Assembly: GCA_031412915.1 (NCBI GenBank)
Contig: JANODX010000096.1
Location: 19,113-83,112 of the forward strand
Length of the DNA: 64,000 bases
Reading direction: 5' to 3'
Origin: JAGNNV01 sp031412915
Lineage (GTDB): Bacteria > Acidobacteriota > Vicinamibacteria > Fen-336 > JAGNNV01
Shown: positions 51,721 to 59,891 of the stretch, in pieces
Layout of the letters: every line of letters begins with the position of its first letter
Position numbering within the stretch: the stretch's first letter is position 1
Position numbers and translations under genes: made by a program
Notes under the pieces: model-generated
Databases searched by the model: none
What the model was told of the DNA's origin: nothing
Seen by the model: the letters and a program-made list of their open reading frames with translations, nothing else

Positions 51721-51848
51721 CAAAGCCGCTCCCGCAGAGCGGCACGGGGGACCCAAGGGCGCATGGTGCGTCACAGGGGCGAATCCGGCCGCACGCCGGT
51801 AGGGGAGTTTCAACCCCGAGCCCGTCAGCTAACCTCGTCGGCCTTTGA
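51721..51848 (+). ncRNA. Cyclic di-AMP riboswitch (ydaO-yuaA type)
   Basis: The conserved core of the family is present in order: CGCAGAGCGG, GGGGGACCCAAGGG, AGGGGCGAATCC, CCGGTAGGGG, and GAGCCCGTCAGCTAACCTCG. Stem P1 closes with CAAAG (51722-51726) pairing to CTTTG (51844-51848), backed by GCC/GGC. The aptamer ends 7 nt before the kimA ATG, and the P1 3' strand touches the GAG of the weak ribosome site. Ligand-stabilised P1 could therefore block translation initiation. No terminator hairpin with a U-run is visible. Members of this class switch off potassium importers and wall enzymes when c-di-AMP is high. Confidence 0.93.
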
Positions 51849-51855
51849 GACGACC

Positions 51856-53700
51856 ATGCCCGAAGGGCTCGCATTGAGCGCGCTGAAGCGCGTCGTTGTC
51901 GGGAAGCCTATTCCTTCCCATCTCGCTCACCACGAGCGTCTGTCCAAGACCACCGGACTCGCCATCCTGTCTTCGGACGCGCTTTCGTCGGTGGCTTACG
52001 CGACCGAGGAGATACTGCGCACGCTCCTGATCGCAGGCTCGGCCAGCCTTTGGCTGGTCACCCCGATCGGCGCGGTGATCACCGCACTTCTGCTGGTCAT
52101 CGCGTTTTCCTACCGGCAGACCATTCACGCCTACCCCGGGGGAGGGGGGGCCTACGTGGTGGCTCGCGAGAACATCGGAGTCAATGCCGGCCTGGTGGCG
52201 GCGGCCGCGCTCCTCACCGACTACATCCTCACCGTGGCCGTGAGCATCGCTGCCGGGGTGGCCGCGGTGACCTCGGCCCTGCCGAACCTGCATGTGAATC
52301 GTGTGGAGATGTCGCTCCTCTTTCTCGGTCTCCTCGCCATCGGCAACCTGCGAGGCATCCGCGAATCGGGCAGGATCTTCGCCGCACCCACGTACTTCTT
52401 CATCCTCTCGATTCTGTCGCTGCTCGCGGTCGGTTTCTTCAAGTTGCTGACGGGACCGGCTTCGCCCCTCGAGGCCGGAGACTCTCCGGTGAATCCCACG
52501 CAGGCCGGCGCCCTCACCACTTTCCTGGTGCTGCGCGCCTTCTCGAACGGCTGCACCGCCCTCACCGGGGTCGAGGCGATCTCGACCGGGGTGCCCGCCT
52601 TCGAGCCGCCCGAAGAGAAGAACGCCGCGCAGACCCTCCTGGTCATGGCCGTCCTCGCGGCGACCATGTTCATGGGCATCACCGTGCTGGCCCATGCCTT
52701 TGGGGTGATTCCCCAGACCGACGAGACCGTGATTTCGATGCTGGCCCGCGCGGTGTTCGGCGGACGTGGCCTGCCCTACTACCTCGTGCAGGCCGCGACC
52801 ATGCTGATCCTCGTCCTCGCCGCGAACACCGCCTATTCGGCCTTTCCCCGCCTCGCCTCCATCCTCGCGCGCGACCGCTTCCTGCCGCGACAGTTCATGA
52901 ACCAGGGCGATCGTCTGGCCTTCTCCAACGGGATCGTCGTGCTGAGCCTCTTTGCCGGAGTCCTGCTCGTGGTCTTCGGCGGCGACGCTCACGCTCTCAT
53001 CCCCCTGTACATGATCGGCGTCTTCATTTCGTTCACGCTGTCGCAGGCGGGCATGGTCATGAAGTGGAAGCGCGAAGGGGGCGAAGGCTCTCCGGCCCAG
53101 GCGGCGCTCAACGCGTTCGGAGCCCTGCTCACCACGGTCGTTCTCGTGTTCGTGACCATGACCAAGTTCACGGAAGGCGCCTGGATGATCGTGGCGGTCA
53201 TCCCCGTGCTGGTCTGGCACTTCCATTCGATCCGCCGACACTACGCCATGGTGGCGCTTCAGCTGTCCCTCAAGCGCTGGCGACCGCAGCCGCCCCGCCG
53301 GAACATCGTCATCGTGCCCATCGGCGGGGTTCATCGCGCGGTGGTGGAGGCCCTCGATTACGCGCGCTCCATCGCCACCGACGTGCGCGCCATCTACGTC
53401 GATGTGGAGGCGAAGGCGACCGAAGCGGTCCGCCGCGACTGGATCGAGTGGGGCGACGGGGCGGAACTGGTCACCCTGGAGTCGCCCTACCGGTCCCTTC
53501 TGGAGCCGCTCCTCGAATACATCGAACAGGTCGAGACGGCCCGGCCGAACGACTTCATCACCGTGCTCCTGCCGGAATTCATCCCGAAGCGGCTGTGGCA
53601 CCATCTGCTGCACAACCAGCAAGCCCTGCTGATCAAGGGAGCGCTGCTGTTCCGGCCGAACGTAGTGGTGACGAGCGTCCCCTTCCACCTGCGTCGTTAG
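51856..53700 (+). CDS. kimA: KimA-type potassium transporter (APC fold)
   Basis: 614 residues. About 12 transmembrane helices occupy residues 35-480: LSSDALSSVAYATEEILRTL in helix 1, YPGGGGAYVVARENIG in helix 3, and NGCTALTGVEAISTGVPAFEPP in helix 6 are hallmarks of the YdaO/KimA group. A cytoplasmic C-terminal domain of about 130 residues follows (NIVIVPIGGVHRAVVEALDYA). In Bacillus subtilis KimA is a high-affinity K+ importer under the same riboswitch class. The ATG at 51856 follows directly from the aptamer. The regulatory RNA and the protein family agree, which makes the functional call strong. Confidence 0.92.
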   Translation: MPEGLALSALKRVVVGKPIPSHLAHHERLSKTTGLAILSSDALSSVAYATEEILRTLLIAGSASLWLVTPIGAVITALLLVIAFSYRQTIHAYPGGGGAYVVARENIGVNAGLVAAAALLTDYILTVAVSIAAGVAAVTSALPNLHVNRVEMSLLFLGLLAIGNLRGIRESGRIFAAPTYFFILSILSLLAVGFFKLLTGPASPLEAGDSPVNPTQAGALTTFLVLRAFSNGCTALTGVEAISTGVPAFEPPEEKNAAQTLLVMAVLAATMFMGITVLAHAFGVIPQTDETVISMLARAVFGGRGLPYYLVQAATMLILVLAANTAYSAFPRLASILARDRFLPRQFMNQGDRLAFSNGIVVLSLFAGVLLVVFGGDAHALIPLYMIGVFISFTLSQAGMVMKWKREGGEGSPAQAALNAFGALLTTVVLVFVTMTKFTEGAWMIVAVIPVLVWHFHSIRRHYAMVALQLSLKRWRPQPPRRNIVIVPIGGVHRAVVEALDYARSIATDVRAIYVDVEAKATEAVRRDWIEWGDGAELVTLESPYRSLLEPLLEYIEQVETARPNDFITVLLPEFIPKRLWHHLLHNQQALLIKGALLFRPNVVVTSVPFHLRR

Positions 53701-53769
53701 GGGCCAGAGGCCGCACCTCTTTCCAGGTCACGGTAAGGGCTCGCCCCCGCCCTCCGGCGCCAGGGCCGT

Positions 53770-53792
53770 GAGCGAGTGCATGAGACTCGCTC
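53770..53792 (+). other. Hairpin between kimA and the P-type ATPase gene
   Basis: A perfect 8-bp inverted repeat, GAGCGAGT (53770-53777) and ACTCGCTC (53785-53792), with a 7-nt loop lies 70 bp after kimA. No T-run follows, so it is either a weak terminator or an operator. Confidence 0.45.
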
Positions 53793-53849
53793 GGCCTTCC
53801 CGAGTCACTCAGGCAGAGTCGTACACTCCGACCGTCGCTGCGGGGTTTC

Positions 53850-56519
53850 ATGAAGGTCCATCAACTCACGGTCGATCAGGCTCTAACGAGCCTGGAAAGC
53901 CGGGCGTCCGGCCTGGCCGGCGCGGAGGCTCTCCGCCGTCTCTCCGAATTCGGTCCCAACCGGATGGAGGAAATCCGCGGGGCTCCCCTGATTCTTCGCT
54001 TCGCCGGGGAGTTCGTCCACTTCTTCGCATTGATCCTCTGGGTCGCGGCCGGCCTCGCCTTCTACGCGGAATTTCACCAGCCTGGCGAAGGCATGGGCAC
54101 GATGGGCATCGCCATCGTCGGCGTCATCATCGTCAACGGCCTCTTCTCCTTCTTCCAGGAGTACCGCGCGGAGCGGGCCCTGGCCGCGTTGCGGAAACTC
54201 CTTCCCCGCGAGGTCAAAGCCCTCCGCGACAGCGTCGTCTCGGCGCTGCCCGTCGAAGCCCTGGTGCCGGGCGACGTGCTGCTCCTGGAGGAGGGCGACG
54301 ACGTCCCCGCCGATGCGCGCGTGATCGAAGCGCACGCGCTGCGCGTGAACACCGCGACGATCACCGGAGAGTCGCTGCCGAAGGCCCGGACCGCCGACCG
54401 GAGCGCCGAGGAGGCCATGCTCCAGGCGAAGAACATGCTGCTCGCGGGCACCGCGATCATCTCGGGCCAGGCGAAAGCGCTCGTGGTCGCCACCGGCATG
54501 CGCACGGAGTTCGGCCAGATCGCGCACCTCACCCAGTCCGGCCGCACGCCTCCCTCTCCGCTGCACATCGAGATCCGGCGCCTGACCCGGCTGATCGCGG
54601 TCCTCGCCACCTCGCTGGGCTTGATCTTCTTCTTCATAGGCCGGTCGGTGGGGCTTTCGTTCTGGGAGAACTTCATCTTTGCGATCGGCATCATCGTGGC
54701 CAATGTGCCGGAAGGTCTGCTGCCCACGGTGACCCTGTCGCTCGCCATGGCGGCGCAAAGGATGGCGAAGCGGAACGCCCTCGTGCGTCATCTGCCCGCG
54801 GTGGAGACACTCGGTGCGGCGAGCGTCATCGTGACCGACAAGACCGGCACCCTGACCGTGAACCACATGACCGTGCGCGCCGTGCACTTCGCGGAAGGCG
54901 ACCGTCCCGCCGATGCGTTCGGGGCCACGGCCCTCGCGACGTCGCGGCAACGGTTCTTCGAGGTCGCCCTTCGCTGCCACAGCGTGAGGGAGGTGGCGCG
55001 CAACGGCCAGGTTCACCTGTCCGGCGATCCGATGGAAATCGCCCTGGTCGAGATGGGCCGCCGGGCCCACGGCGGAACCGCTTCGGCCGAGCGCAAGGAC
55101 GAGATTCCCTTCGACGCGGACCGGAAGCGGATGTCGGTCCTCTACAAGACCCCGGAAGGCCGGTTGCTCTATGCCAAGGGGGCGCTCGAACGGATGCTGC
55201 CGTTGTGCGCGTCGGTGCACACCGCGAAAGGCATCGTTCCGCTCACGAGCGCGCACCGTGAGGACTTCCTGGCCGCCGAGAACCGGCTGGGTGAGCGCGG
55301 CCTCCGCGTGCTTGCTCTCGCCTGGCGCAGGATCGATGACGGAGAGACGCAGGACCAGTGGGAGCGCGACCTCGTCCTGTGCGGCCTCGTCGGGTTGGAA
55401 GATCCGCCCCGGGCCGAGGTGCCCGAGGCGATGCGACGCTGCCGGGAGGCGGGCATCCGCGTAATCATGTGCACGGGCGACCATCCTGAAACCGCGAGGG
55501 CGATCGCGCGAGAGATCGGCCTCGCGAAGTCCGCACACCCCCGCGTGGTCACCGGCGACGAGCTGCGGATGCTGTCGCCGACTCAGCTTCAACTGGCCCT
55601 CGACACCGAGGAGATCATCTTCGCGCGCATGGCCGCCGACCAGAAGCTCCAGGTGGTCAAAGCGCTCCGCGGCAAGAACGAGATCGTGGCCGTCACCGGC
55701 GACGGCGTGAACGACGCGCCGGCGCTCAAGCACGCGGACATCGGCATCAGTATGGGCGCGTCCGGCACCGACGTCGCGCGCGAGGCCAGCGACCTCATCC
55801 TGCTCGACGACAACTTCGCGAGCATCGTGGGCGCCATCGAAGAAGGCCGCGCGGTCTACGACAACATCCGCAAGTTCCTGACCTACATCCTCACTTCGAA
55901 CGTACCCGAACTGATTCCCTACCTTGCCTTCGTGCTGTTCAAGGTTCCGCTCGGCCTCACCATCATCCAGATCCTCGCCGTCGACCTCGGCACCGACATG
56001 CTGCCCGCCCTCGCCCTCGGCGCCGAGAGACCCGCGCCCGATGTCATGTCGCGTCGTCCTCGTCCGCGCTCGCAGAGGCTCCTGTCCTGGCGCGTGCTCG
56101 CGCGGGCGTATCTCTTCCTGGGCCCGCTCGAAGCGGCGGCGGCCATGGCCGCCTTCTTCTTCACCCTGCGGTCCTCCGGCTGGGAATTCGGCGTTCCCAT
56201 CGCCGCGCACGCTCCGCTGTATCTCCAGGCCACCACCGCAAGCCTCGCCGCCATCATCCTGATGCAGGTCGCGAACGTGTTCATCTGCCGCGATCCGCTT
56301 CGGTCGGCGTTCTCGGGAAACCCTTTTGGGAACCGGCTTCTCCTCGGCGGCATCGCTTCCGAGCTATTGCTGCTTTCCGCCATTGTCTACGCGCCGTGGG
56401 GCCACCTCATGTTCGGCACCGCTCCGCTCGGGTCGTCGGTGTGGCTCTTCATTCTTCCCTTCCCCCTGGTCATGCTGGCGTTTGAGGAGATGCGCAAAGC
56501 GATCGCGCGGCGCGCCTGA
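53850..56519 (+). CDS. Cation-transporting P-type ATPase (P2, Na+/K+-ATPase-like)
   Basis: 889 residues with a complete P2 layout: N-terminal cation-ATPase domain, actuator loop TGES, phosphorylated Asp330 in TDKTGTLT, nucleotide domain, hinge TGDGVNDAPALKHADIG, and about ten helices. The segment NVPEGLLPTVTLSLAMAAQRMA before the phosphorylation site resembles the Na+/K+-ATPase alpha group more than the Ca2+ pumps. No beta subunit is present, as in other bacterial members. The ATG at 53850 has only GGGG upstream. Position right after riboswitch-controlled kimA suggests it exports Na+ (or exchanges K+) in the same ion-balance module; the ion is inferred. Confidence 0.9.
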   Translation: MKVHQLTVDQALTSLESRASGLAGAEALRRLSEFGPNRMEEIRGAPLILRFAGEFVHFFALILWVAAGLAFYAEFHQPGEGMGTMGIAIVGVIIVNGLFSFFQEYRAERALAALRKLLPREVKALRDSVVSALPVEALVPGDVLLLEEGDDVPADARVIEAHALRVNTATITGESLPKARTADRSAEEAMLQAKNMLLAGTAIISGQAKALVVATGMRTEFGQIAHLTQSGRTPPSPLHIEIRRLTRLIAVLATSLGLIFFFIGRSVGLSFWENFIFAIGIIVANVPEGLLPTVTLSLAMAAQRMAKRNALVRHLPAVETLGAASVIVTDKTGTLTVNHMTVRAVHFAEGDRPADAFGATALATSRQRFFEVALRCHSVREVARNGQVHLSGDPMEIALVEMGRRAHGGTASAERKDEIPFDADRKRMSVLYKTPEGRLLYAKGALERMLPLCASVHTAKGIVPLTSAHREDFLAAENRLGERGLRVLALAWRRIDDGETQDQWERDLVLCGLVGLEDPPRAEVPEAMRRCREAGIRVIMCTGDHPETARAIAREIGLAKSAHPRVVTGDELRMLSPTQLQLALDTEEIIFARMAADQKLQVVKALRGKNEIVAVTGDGVNDAPALKHADIGISMGASGTDVAREASDLILLDDNFASIVGAIEEGRAVYDNIRKFLTYILTSNVPELIPYLAFVLFKVPLGLTIIQILAVDLGTDMLPALALGAERPAPDVMSRRPRPRSQRLLSWRVLARAYLFLGPLEAAAAMAAFFFTLRSSGWEFGVPIAAHAPLYLQATTASLAAIILMQVANVFICRDPLRSAFSGNPFGNRLLLGGIASELLLLSAIVYAPWGHLMFGTAPLGSSVWLFILPFPLVMLAFEEMRKAIARRA

Positions 56520-56602
56520 CCCCGGCGAAGCAGAACTGTGAATGGGCTGTTTGCACTATTCCCGCCCGGGGTGGAATGGCGGAGAGTGCCCCTGGAGGGT
56601 CC

Positions 56603-57709
56603 ATGCGCGAGTTCACCGACGGGTCGAGCGCTATCGTGCGCGGCGCGCTTGACGCCGGCTGCACCTTCTTTGCCGGCTATCCCATTACCCCGGCCTCGCC
56701 GATTCTGATGCAGATGATGGGCGAGTTGCCGAAGAAGGGCGGCGTCGCGGTGCAGGGCGAAGACGAGATCGCATCGATCGGGATGTGCATCGGGGCCACC
56801 CTCGCCGGCGCCCGCGCCATGACCGCAACCAGCGGGCCGGGCCTTTCGCTCTACAGCGAAAACATCGGTCTGGCCATCATCGGCGAGGTGCCGCTGGTCA
56901 TCGTGGACGTGCAGCGGCTCGGTCCGGCCACGGGCGGCGCCACCACGGTCGGACAGGGCGACGTGCAGTTCGTGCGCTGGGGAACCGCGGGCGGCTATCC
57001 GATCATCGCCCTCGCGCCATCTTCGGTCTCGGAGTGCTATTCGCTGACCCGCCGCGCCTTCGACCTGGCCGAGCGCTTCCGCTGCCCCGTGTTCCTGCTC
57101 ACCGACAAGGAACTGAACATGACCACCACCACGGTGGAAGTGGACGAGTACGACAAGCCCGGGGTGCGCGCACGGGCCGCGCTGCCTTCGAACGAGCTGC
57201 CGTATCGCTACGTTCCGGCGGCGGACGTACCGCCCCTCGCGCAGTACGGAGGCCCCGGAGCGGTGCGTTTCACCGGGTCGACCCACGACGAGCGCGCCCT
57301 CATCACGAAAGCCCCCGCGAAGGTTGCCCAGTTGAACGAGCACCTGCGCGCCAAGATCGAGGACAACGCCGCCGAGATCGAACTGGTGGTGAAGGACCTT
57401 CAACCGGGCGCTACCACTCTCTTCATCAGCTACGGCACCACCGCGGGCGGGATGCGCGACGCGGTGGCGCAGATCCGCGCCGCGGGCAAGGCGGTGTCGG
57501 GGCTTACCGTGCAGAGCCTGTGGCCGGTTCCCGAGCGCGCGATACGCGAGGCCCTCGCCGGAATCACGCGCATCGTGGTCGCCGAACTGAACCATGGACA
57601 GTATCGGCGCGAGATCGAACGCCTCGCCCAGGGCATCGAAGTGGTGGGCCTCCACCGCGTGGACGGCGAGTTGATAGCCCCCGAGTCATTTGTGGAGGCG
57701 GTGCGATGA
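56603..57709 (+). CDS. korA: 2-oxoacid:ferredoxin oxidoreductase, alpha subunit
   Basis: About 368 residues. The substrate/TPP pyrimidine domain starts with ALDAGCTFFAGYPITPASPI and has QGEDEIASIGMCIGATLAGA and SGPGLSLYSENIG, typical of KorA/VorB-type alpha chains. The C-terminal domain (residues about 260-365) carries LWPVPERAIREAL. The ATG at 56603 follows GGAGGG closely; an ATG at 56576 adds nine residues. With beta and gamma parts it decarboxylates a 2-oxoacid (2-oxoglutarate or a branched-chain oxoacid) to acyl-CoA, reducing ferredoxin. It overlaps korB by ATGA. Confidence 0.9.
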   Translation: MREFTDGSSAIVRGALDAGCTFFAGYPITPASPILMQMMGELPKKGGVAVQGEDEIASIGMCIGATLAGARAMTATSGPGLSLYSENIGLAIIGEVPLVIVDVQRLGPATGGATTVGQGDVQFVRWGTAGGYPIIALAPSSVSECYSLTRRAFDLAERFRCPVFLLTDKELNMTTTTVEVDEYDKPGVRARAALPSNELPYRYVPAADVPPLAQYGGPGAVRFTGSTHDERALITKAPAKVAQLNEHLRAKIEDNAAEIELVVKDLQPGATTLFISYGTTAGGMRDAVAQIRAAGKAVSGLTVQSLWPVPERAIREALAGITRIVVAELNHGQYRREIERLAQGIEVVGLHRVDGELIAPESFVEAVR

Positions 57710-58650
57710 ACTCCCCCACCACGGTCACGGCACTCTCCACCTATCGCAACCAGACGCCCTATCCCTTCTGCCCCGGCTGCGGTCACCACTCGATCCTCGA
57801 TCAGCTCAGCGCGGCGTTGAATGAACTGCACATCGACCCGACCAAGGTGGTGCTGGTCAGCGACATCGGCTGCTCGGGTCTCTCGGATCAGTACTTCGTC
57901 ACCAGCGCCTTCCACGGCCTGCACGGCCGCAGCATCACCTACGCGACCGGGATCAAACTCGCGCGGCCGGATCTCAAGGTGATCGTGGTCATGGGCGACG
58001 GAGGCACCGGCATCGGGGGCGCGCACCTGCTCAATGCCGCGCGCCGCAACATCGGCCTCACCGTGCTGGTCTTCAACAACTTCAACTTCGGCATGACCGG
58101 CGGCCAGCATTCGACGACCACCCCGAGCGGTGCGTTCACCAGCACCACGCCCGGTGGAAACCTGGAGAGACCGCTCGACATCTGCGCCACCGTGGCCGCG
58201 AACGGAGCCGGCTACGTCTGGCGGGGAACGAGCTTCGACAAGGACCTCTCCGGGCGTATCAGCGAGGCGGTGTGGTCCGATTGCTTCGCCCTGCTCGACA
58301 TCTGGGAACTGTGCACGGCCTACTTCGTTCCGAACAACCAGGCCTCGAAGAAGACGCTCACCACGATCCTCGACGACCTGGGGTTGAAGGCGGGACTCCT
58401 GCACCGGGCGAACTTCCCGGAGTACGCGACCGCCTACCGCAAGGCCGCTCTTTCGCAAAGTGGGAAGCCGTTGCCCGCGCCACGGCCGATCGCCCCGCGT
58501 TTTAAGTCGCCCCTCTCCGGCACATTCCGGCTCGTGGTCGCGGGATCCGCGGGCGGCAGGTCAAGTCGGCGGCCCGCCTGGTCGGAGAGGCGGCGTTGCT
58601 CTCGGGGCTGTGGGCGGCCCAGCGCGACGACTATCCGATCACGGTCATGA
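57706..58650 (+). CDS. korB: 2-oxoacid:ferredoxin oxidoreductase, beta chain, with frameshifted gamma fusion
   Basis: The TPP-binding beta subunit: FCPGCGHHSILDQL near the start, SDIGCSGLSDQ, the TPP motif GDGGTGIGG, and NNFNFGMTGGQHSTTTP. Residues 1-265 are a complete KorB. A linker and the first residues of a gamma domain (GTFRLVVAGSAGG) follow in frame up to about 58557. After that the frame reads Arg/Ser-rich nonsense to a stop at 58650, while the continuation of the gamma domain is in the -1 frame to 59030. The intended product is therefore a fused beta-gamma chain of about 440 residues. The start overlaps korA (ATGA). Confidence 0.88.
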   Translation: MNSPTTVTALSTYRNQTPYPFCPGCGHHSILDQLSAALNELHIDPTKVVLVSDIGCSGLSDQYFVTSAFHGLHGRSITYATGIKLARPDLKVIVVMGDGGTGIGGAHLLNAARRNIGLTVLVFNNFNFGMTGGQHSTTTPSGAFTSTTPGGNLERPLDICATVAANGAGYVWRGTSFDKDLSGRISEAVWSDCFALLDIWELCTAYFVPNNQASKKTLTTILDDLGLKAGLLHRANFPEYATAYRKAALSQSGKPLPAPRPIAPRFKSPLSGTFRLVVAGSAGGRSSRRPAWSERRRCSRGCGRPSATTIRSRS

Positions 58651-59030
58651 CCGGGCACAGCATCGCCGAGATCGTGCTCAGCCCGCGCGAGATCGACTAC
58701 ACCGCGATCACGCGCCCGGACGCGATGATCCTGCTCAGCCGCGAGGGCGTCGCGAAGGTCGGCTCGCAGCTCGCGACCATGAAGCCGGAAGACCGGGTGT
58801 TCGCGCTGCCGGAAGTGGCAGACGTAAAGACCAGCGCCACCGTGCATGTCATCGACCCCGCGAAGATCCCGAGCCGCCTGGGCAAGGGCAGCACTGCGCT
58901 CTACTGCATCGCCCACGCATTGAAGGAACTCCGCGTCTTTCCGATCGAAGCCCTCGAGGCCGCAGCCACGCTGCAGCCGTCGGAACATGCGGAAAAGAAC
59001 GCCGAAGCGATCCGCGCGGCCGTGGGGTAG
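58596..59030 (+). CDS. Gamma domain of 2-oxoacid:ferredoxin oxidoreductase, out of frame with korB
   Basis: The longest open frame here starts at a TTG (58596), but homologous sequence extends back to about 58557 (VKSAARLVGEAALLSGLW). It continues with AAQRDDYPITVMTGHSIAEI, ending at 59030. This is the gamma catalytic-accessory domain that should follow GSAGG of korB. The TTG lies in the middle of the domain and has no ribosome site, so it is unlikely to be expressed separately. Restoring one G in the GGCGGC at 58552-58557 would give a continuous GSAGGQVKSAARL. Confidence 0.75.
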   Translation: MLSGLWAAQRDDYPITVMTGHSIAEIVLSPREIDYTAITRPDAMILLSREGVAKVGSQLATMKPEDRVFALPEVADVKTSATVHVIDPAKIPSRLGKGSTALYCIAHALKELRVFPIEALEAAATLQPSEHAEKNAEAIRAAVG

Positions 59031-59056
59031 CCACCGATCAAGTAGCCTCGCAATCC

Positions 59057-59745
59057 ATGGTCGCGGCGACCGAGATTGCCGAAGCCATCGTCGCCGCGCT
59101 CATCGCCGCGATGGGCCTGGTGGCCCTCGCCCTCGGGGCGGCCGCTGGAAGTCGGGTGATCGCTCCGCGGTCTGGTTCGCGGTTTTCGCCGGCCTCTATG
59201 GACTGCGTCTGGCCGGGCAGTCGCAACTCTTCCAGCTCGCCCTTCCGGAAATCGTCTGGCGTTACCTCGGGGCCTTCGTCACGTACATCATCGTGGCGCC
59301 CCTGGCTCTGTTTCTGGAATCCCTGTTTGGCCCGGGCTGGCGCTCGTCGGTGCGGCGGATCTGGCAGGCCATCGTTGTTTATGCCCCTCTCGCCCTGATC
59401 CTCGATCTGGTCCGGGGCCGGCCGGGGGAGACCGCGCACTGGCTGAACGGGCCGGTGGTCCTGGTGGCGGGTGTTGCCGTCGTGGGCCATGTGCTCGCGT
59501 TCTGGCGCCGGGAGTCGTGGTCAGCGGAGTTTCGGCTCGCCGCCGCGGGGGGGCTCATTTTCATGGGAGTGGCCGCTTACCAGACGTTCGGGGGCGCCCT
59601 CCCGCTCGAGCCGTACGCCATGCTGCTCTTCATGACCTCCGTGGGATACCTGGTGGCCCGGCGGATGCTCTTCAGCGAGCGGAAGCTTCTAGGGCCGGCG
59701 TCCCCGCCCCCGGGCGCGCCCCAGACCCCCGCACATGGGCCATAG
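59057..59745 (+). pseudogene. Frameshifted, truncated multi-helix membrane sensor
   Basis: From the ATG at 59057 one helix is read (IVAALIAAMGLVALALG). The matching continuation, WKSGDRSAVWFAVFAGLYGL, is in the -1 frame from about 59140. The rest encodes about six further helices and ends LEPYAMLLFMTSVGYLVARR then SERKLL. That resembles the 7TM sensor region of acidobacterial SpoIIE phosphatases and histidine kinases just before their coiled coil. Here it stops after a short Pro-rich tail (PASPPPGAP), so no output domain remains. Family placement is inferred. One G missing near 59138 would explain the shift. Confidence 0.6.
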
Positions 59746-59756
59746 GTCATATGCAC

Positions 59757-59800
59757 TGGGTCAAATGAACCATTGCTCCCCTCGAAGCGAGAGTGTCTAC
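59757..59800 (+). promoter_or_regulatory. Candidate promoter and operator for mtrAB
   Basis: An imperfect palindrome TGGGTCAAATGAACCA (59757-59772) is followed by TTGCTC (59774-59779) and, 17 bp later, TCTACT as possible -35 and -10 boxes. The spacing is right but the matches are modest. The leader to the mtrA ATG at 59892 would be about 85 nt. Confidence 0.3.
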
Positions 59801-59891
59801 TGGCTCCAACGTGAGTACTTGCAGCGACCGACCAGGAACTTCACTCAGGACCGAGCAGATCAGCATTCGACGGGCACCGAAGGAGCAAGCG

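Noticed and set aside
58545..58565. Programmed -1 ribosomal frameshift in korBC
   Set aside because: No X-XXY-YYZ slippery heptamer or evident downstream pseudoknot. A missing G explains the break more simply, and a similar break occurs 580 bp away.
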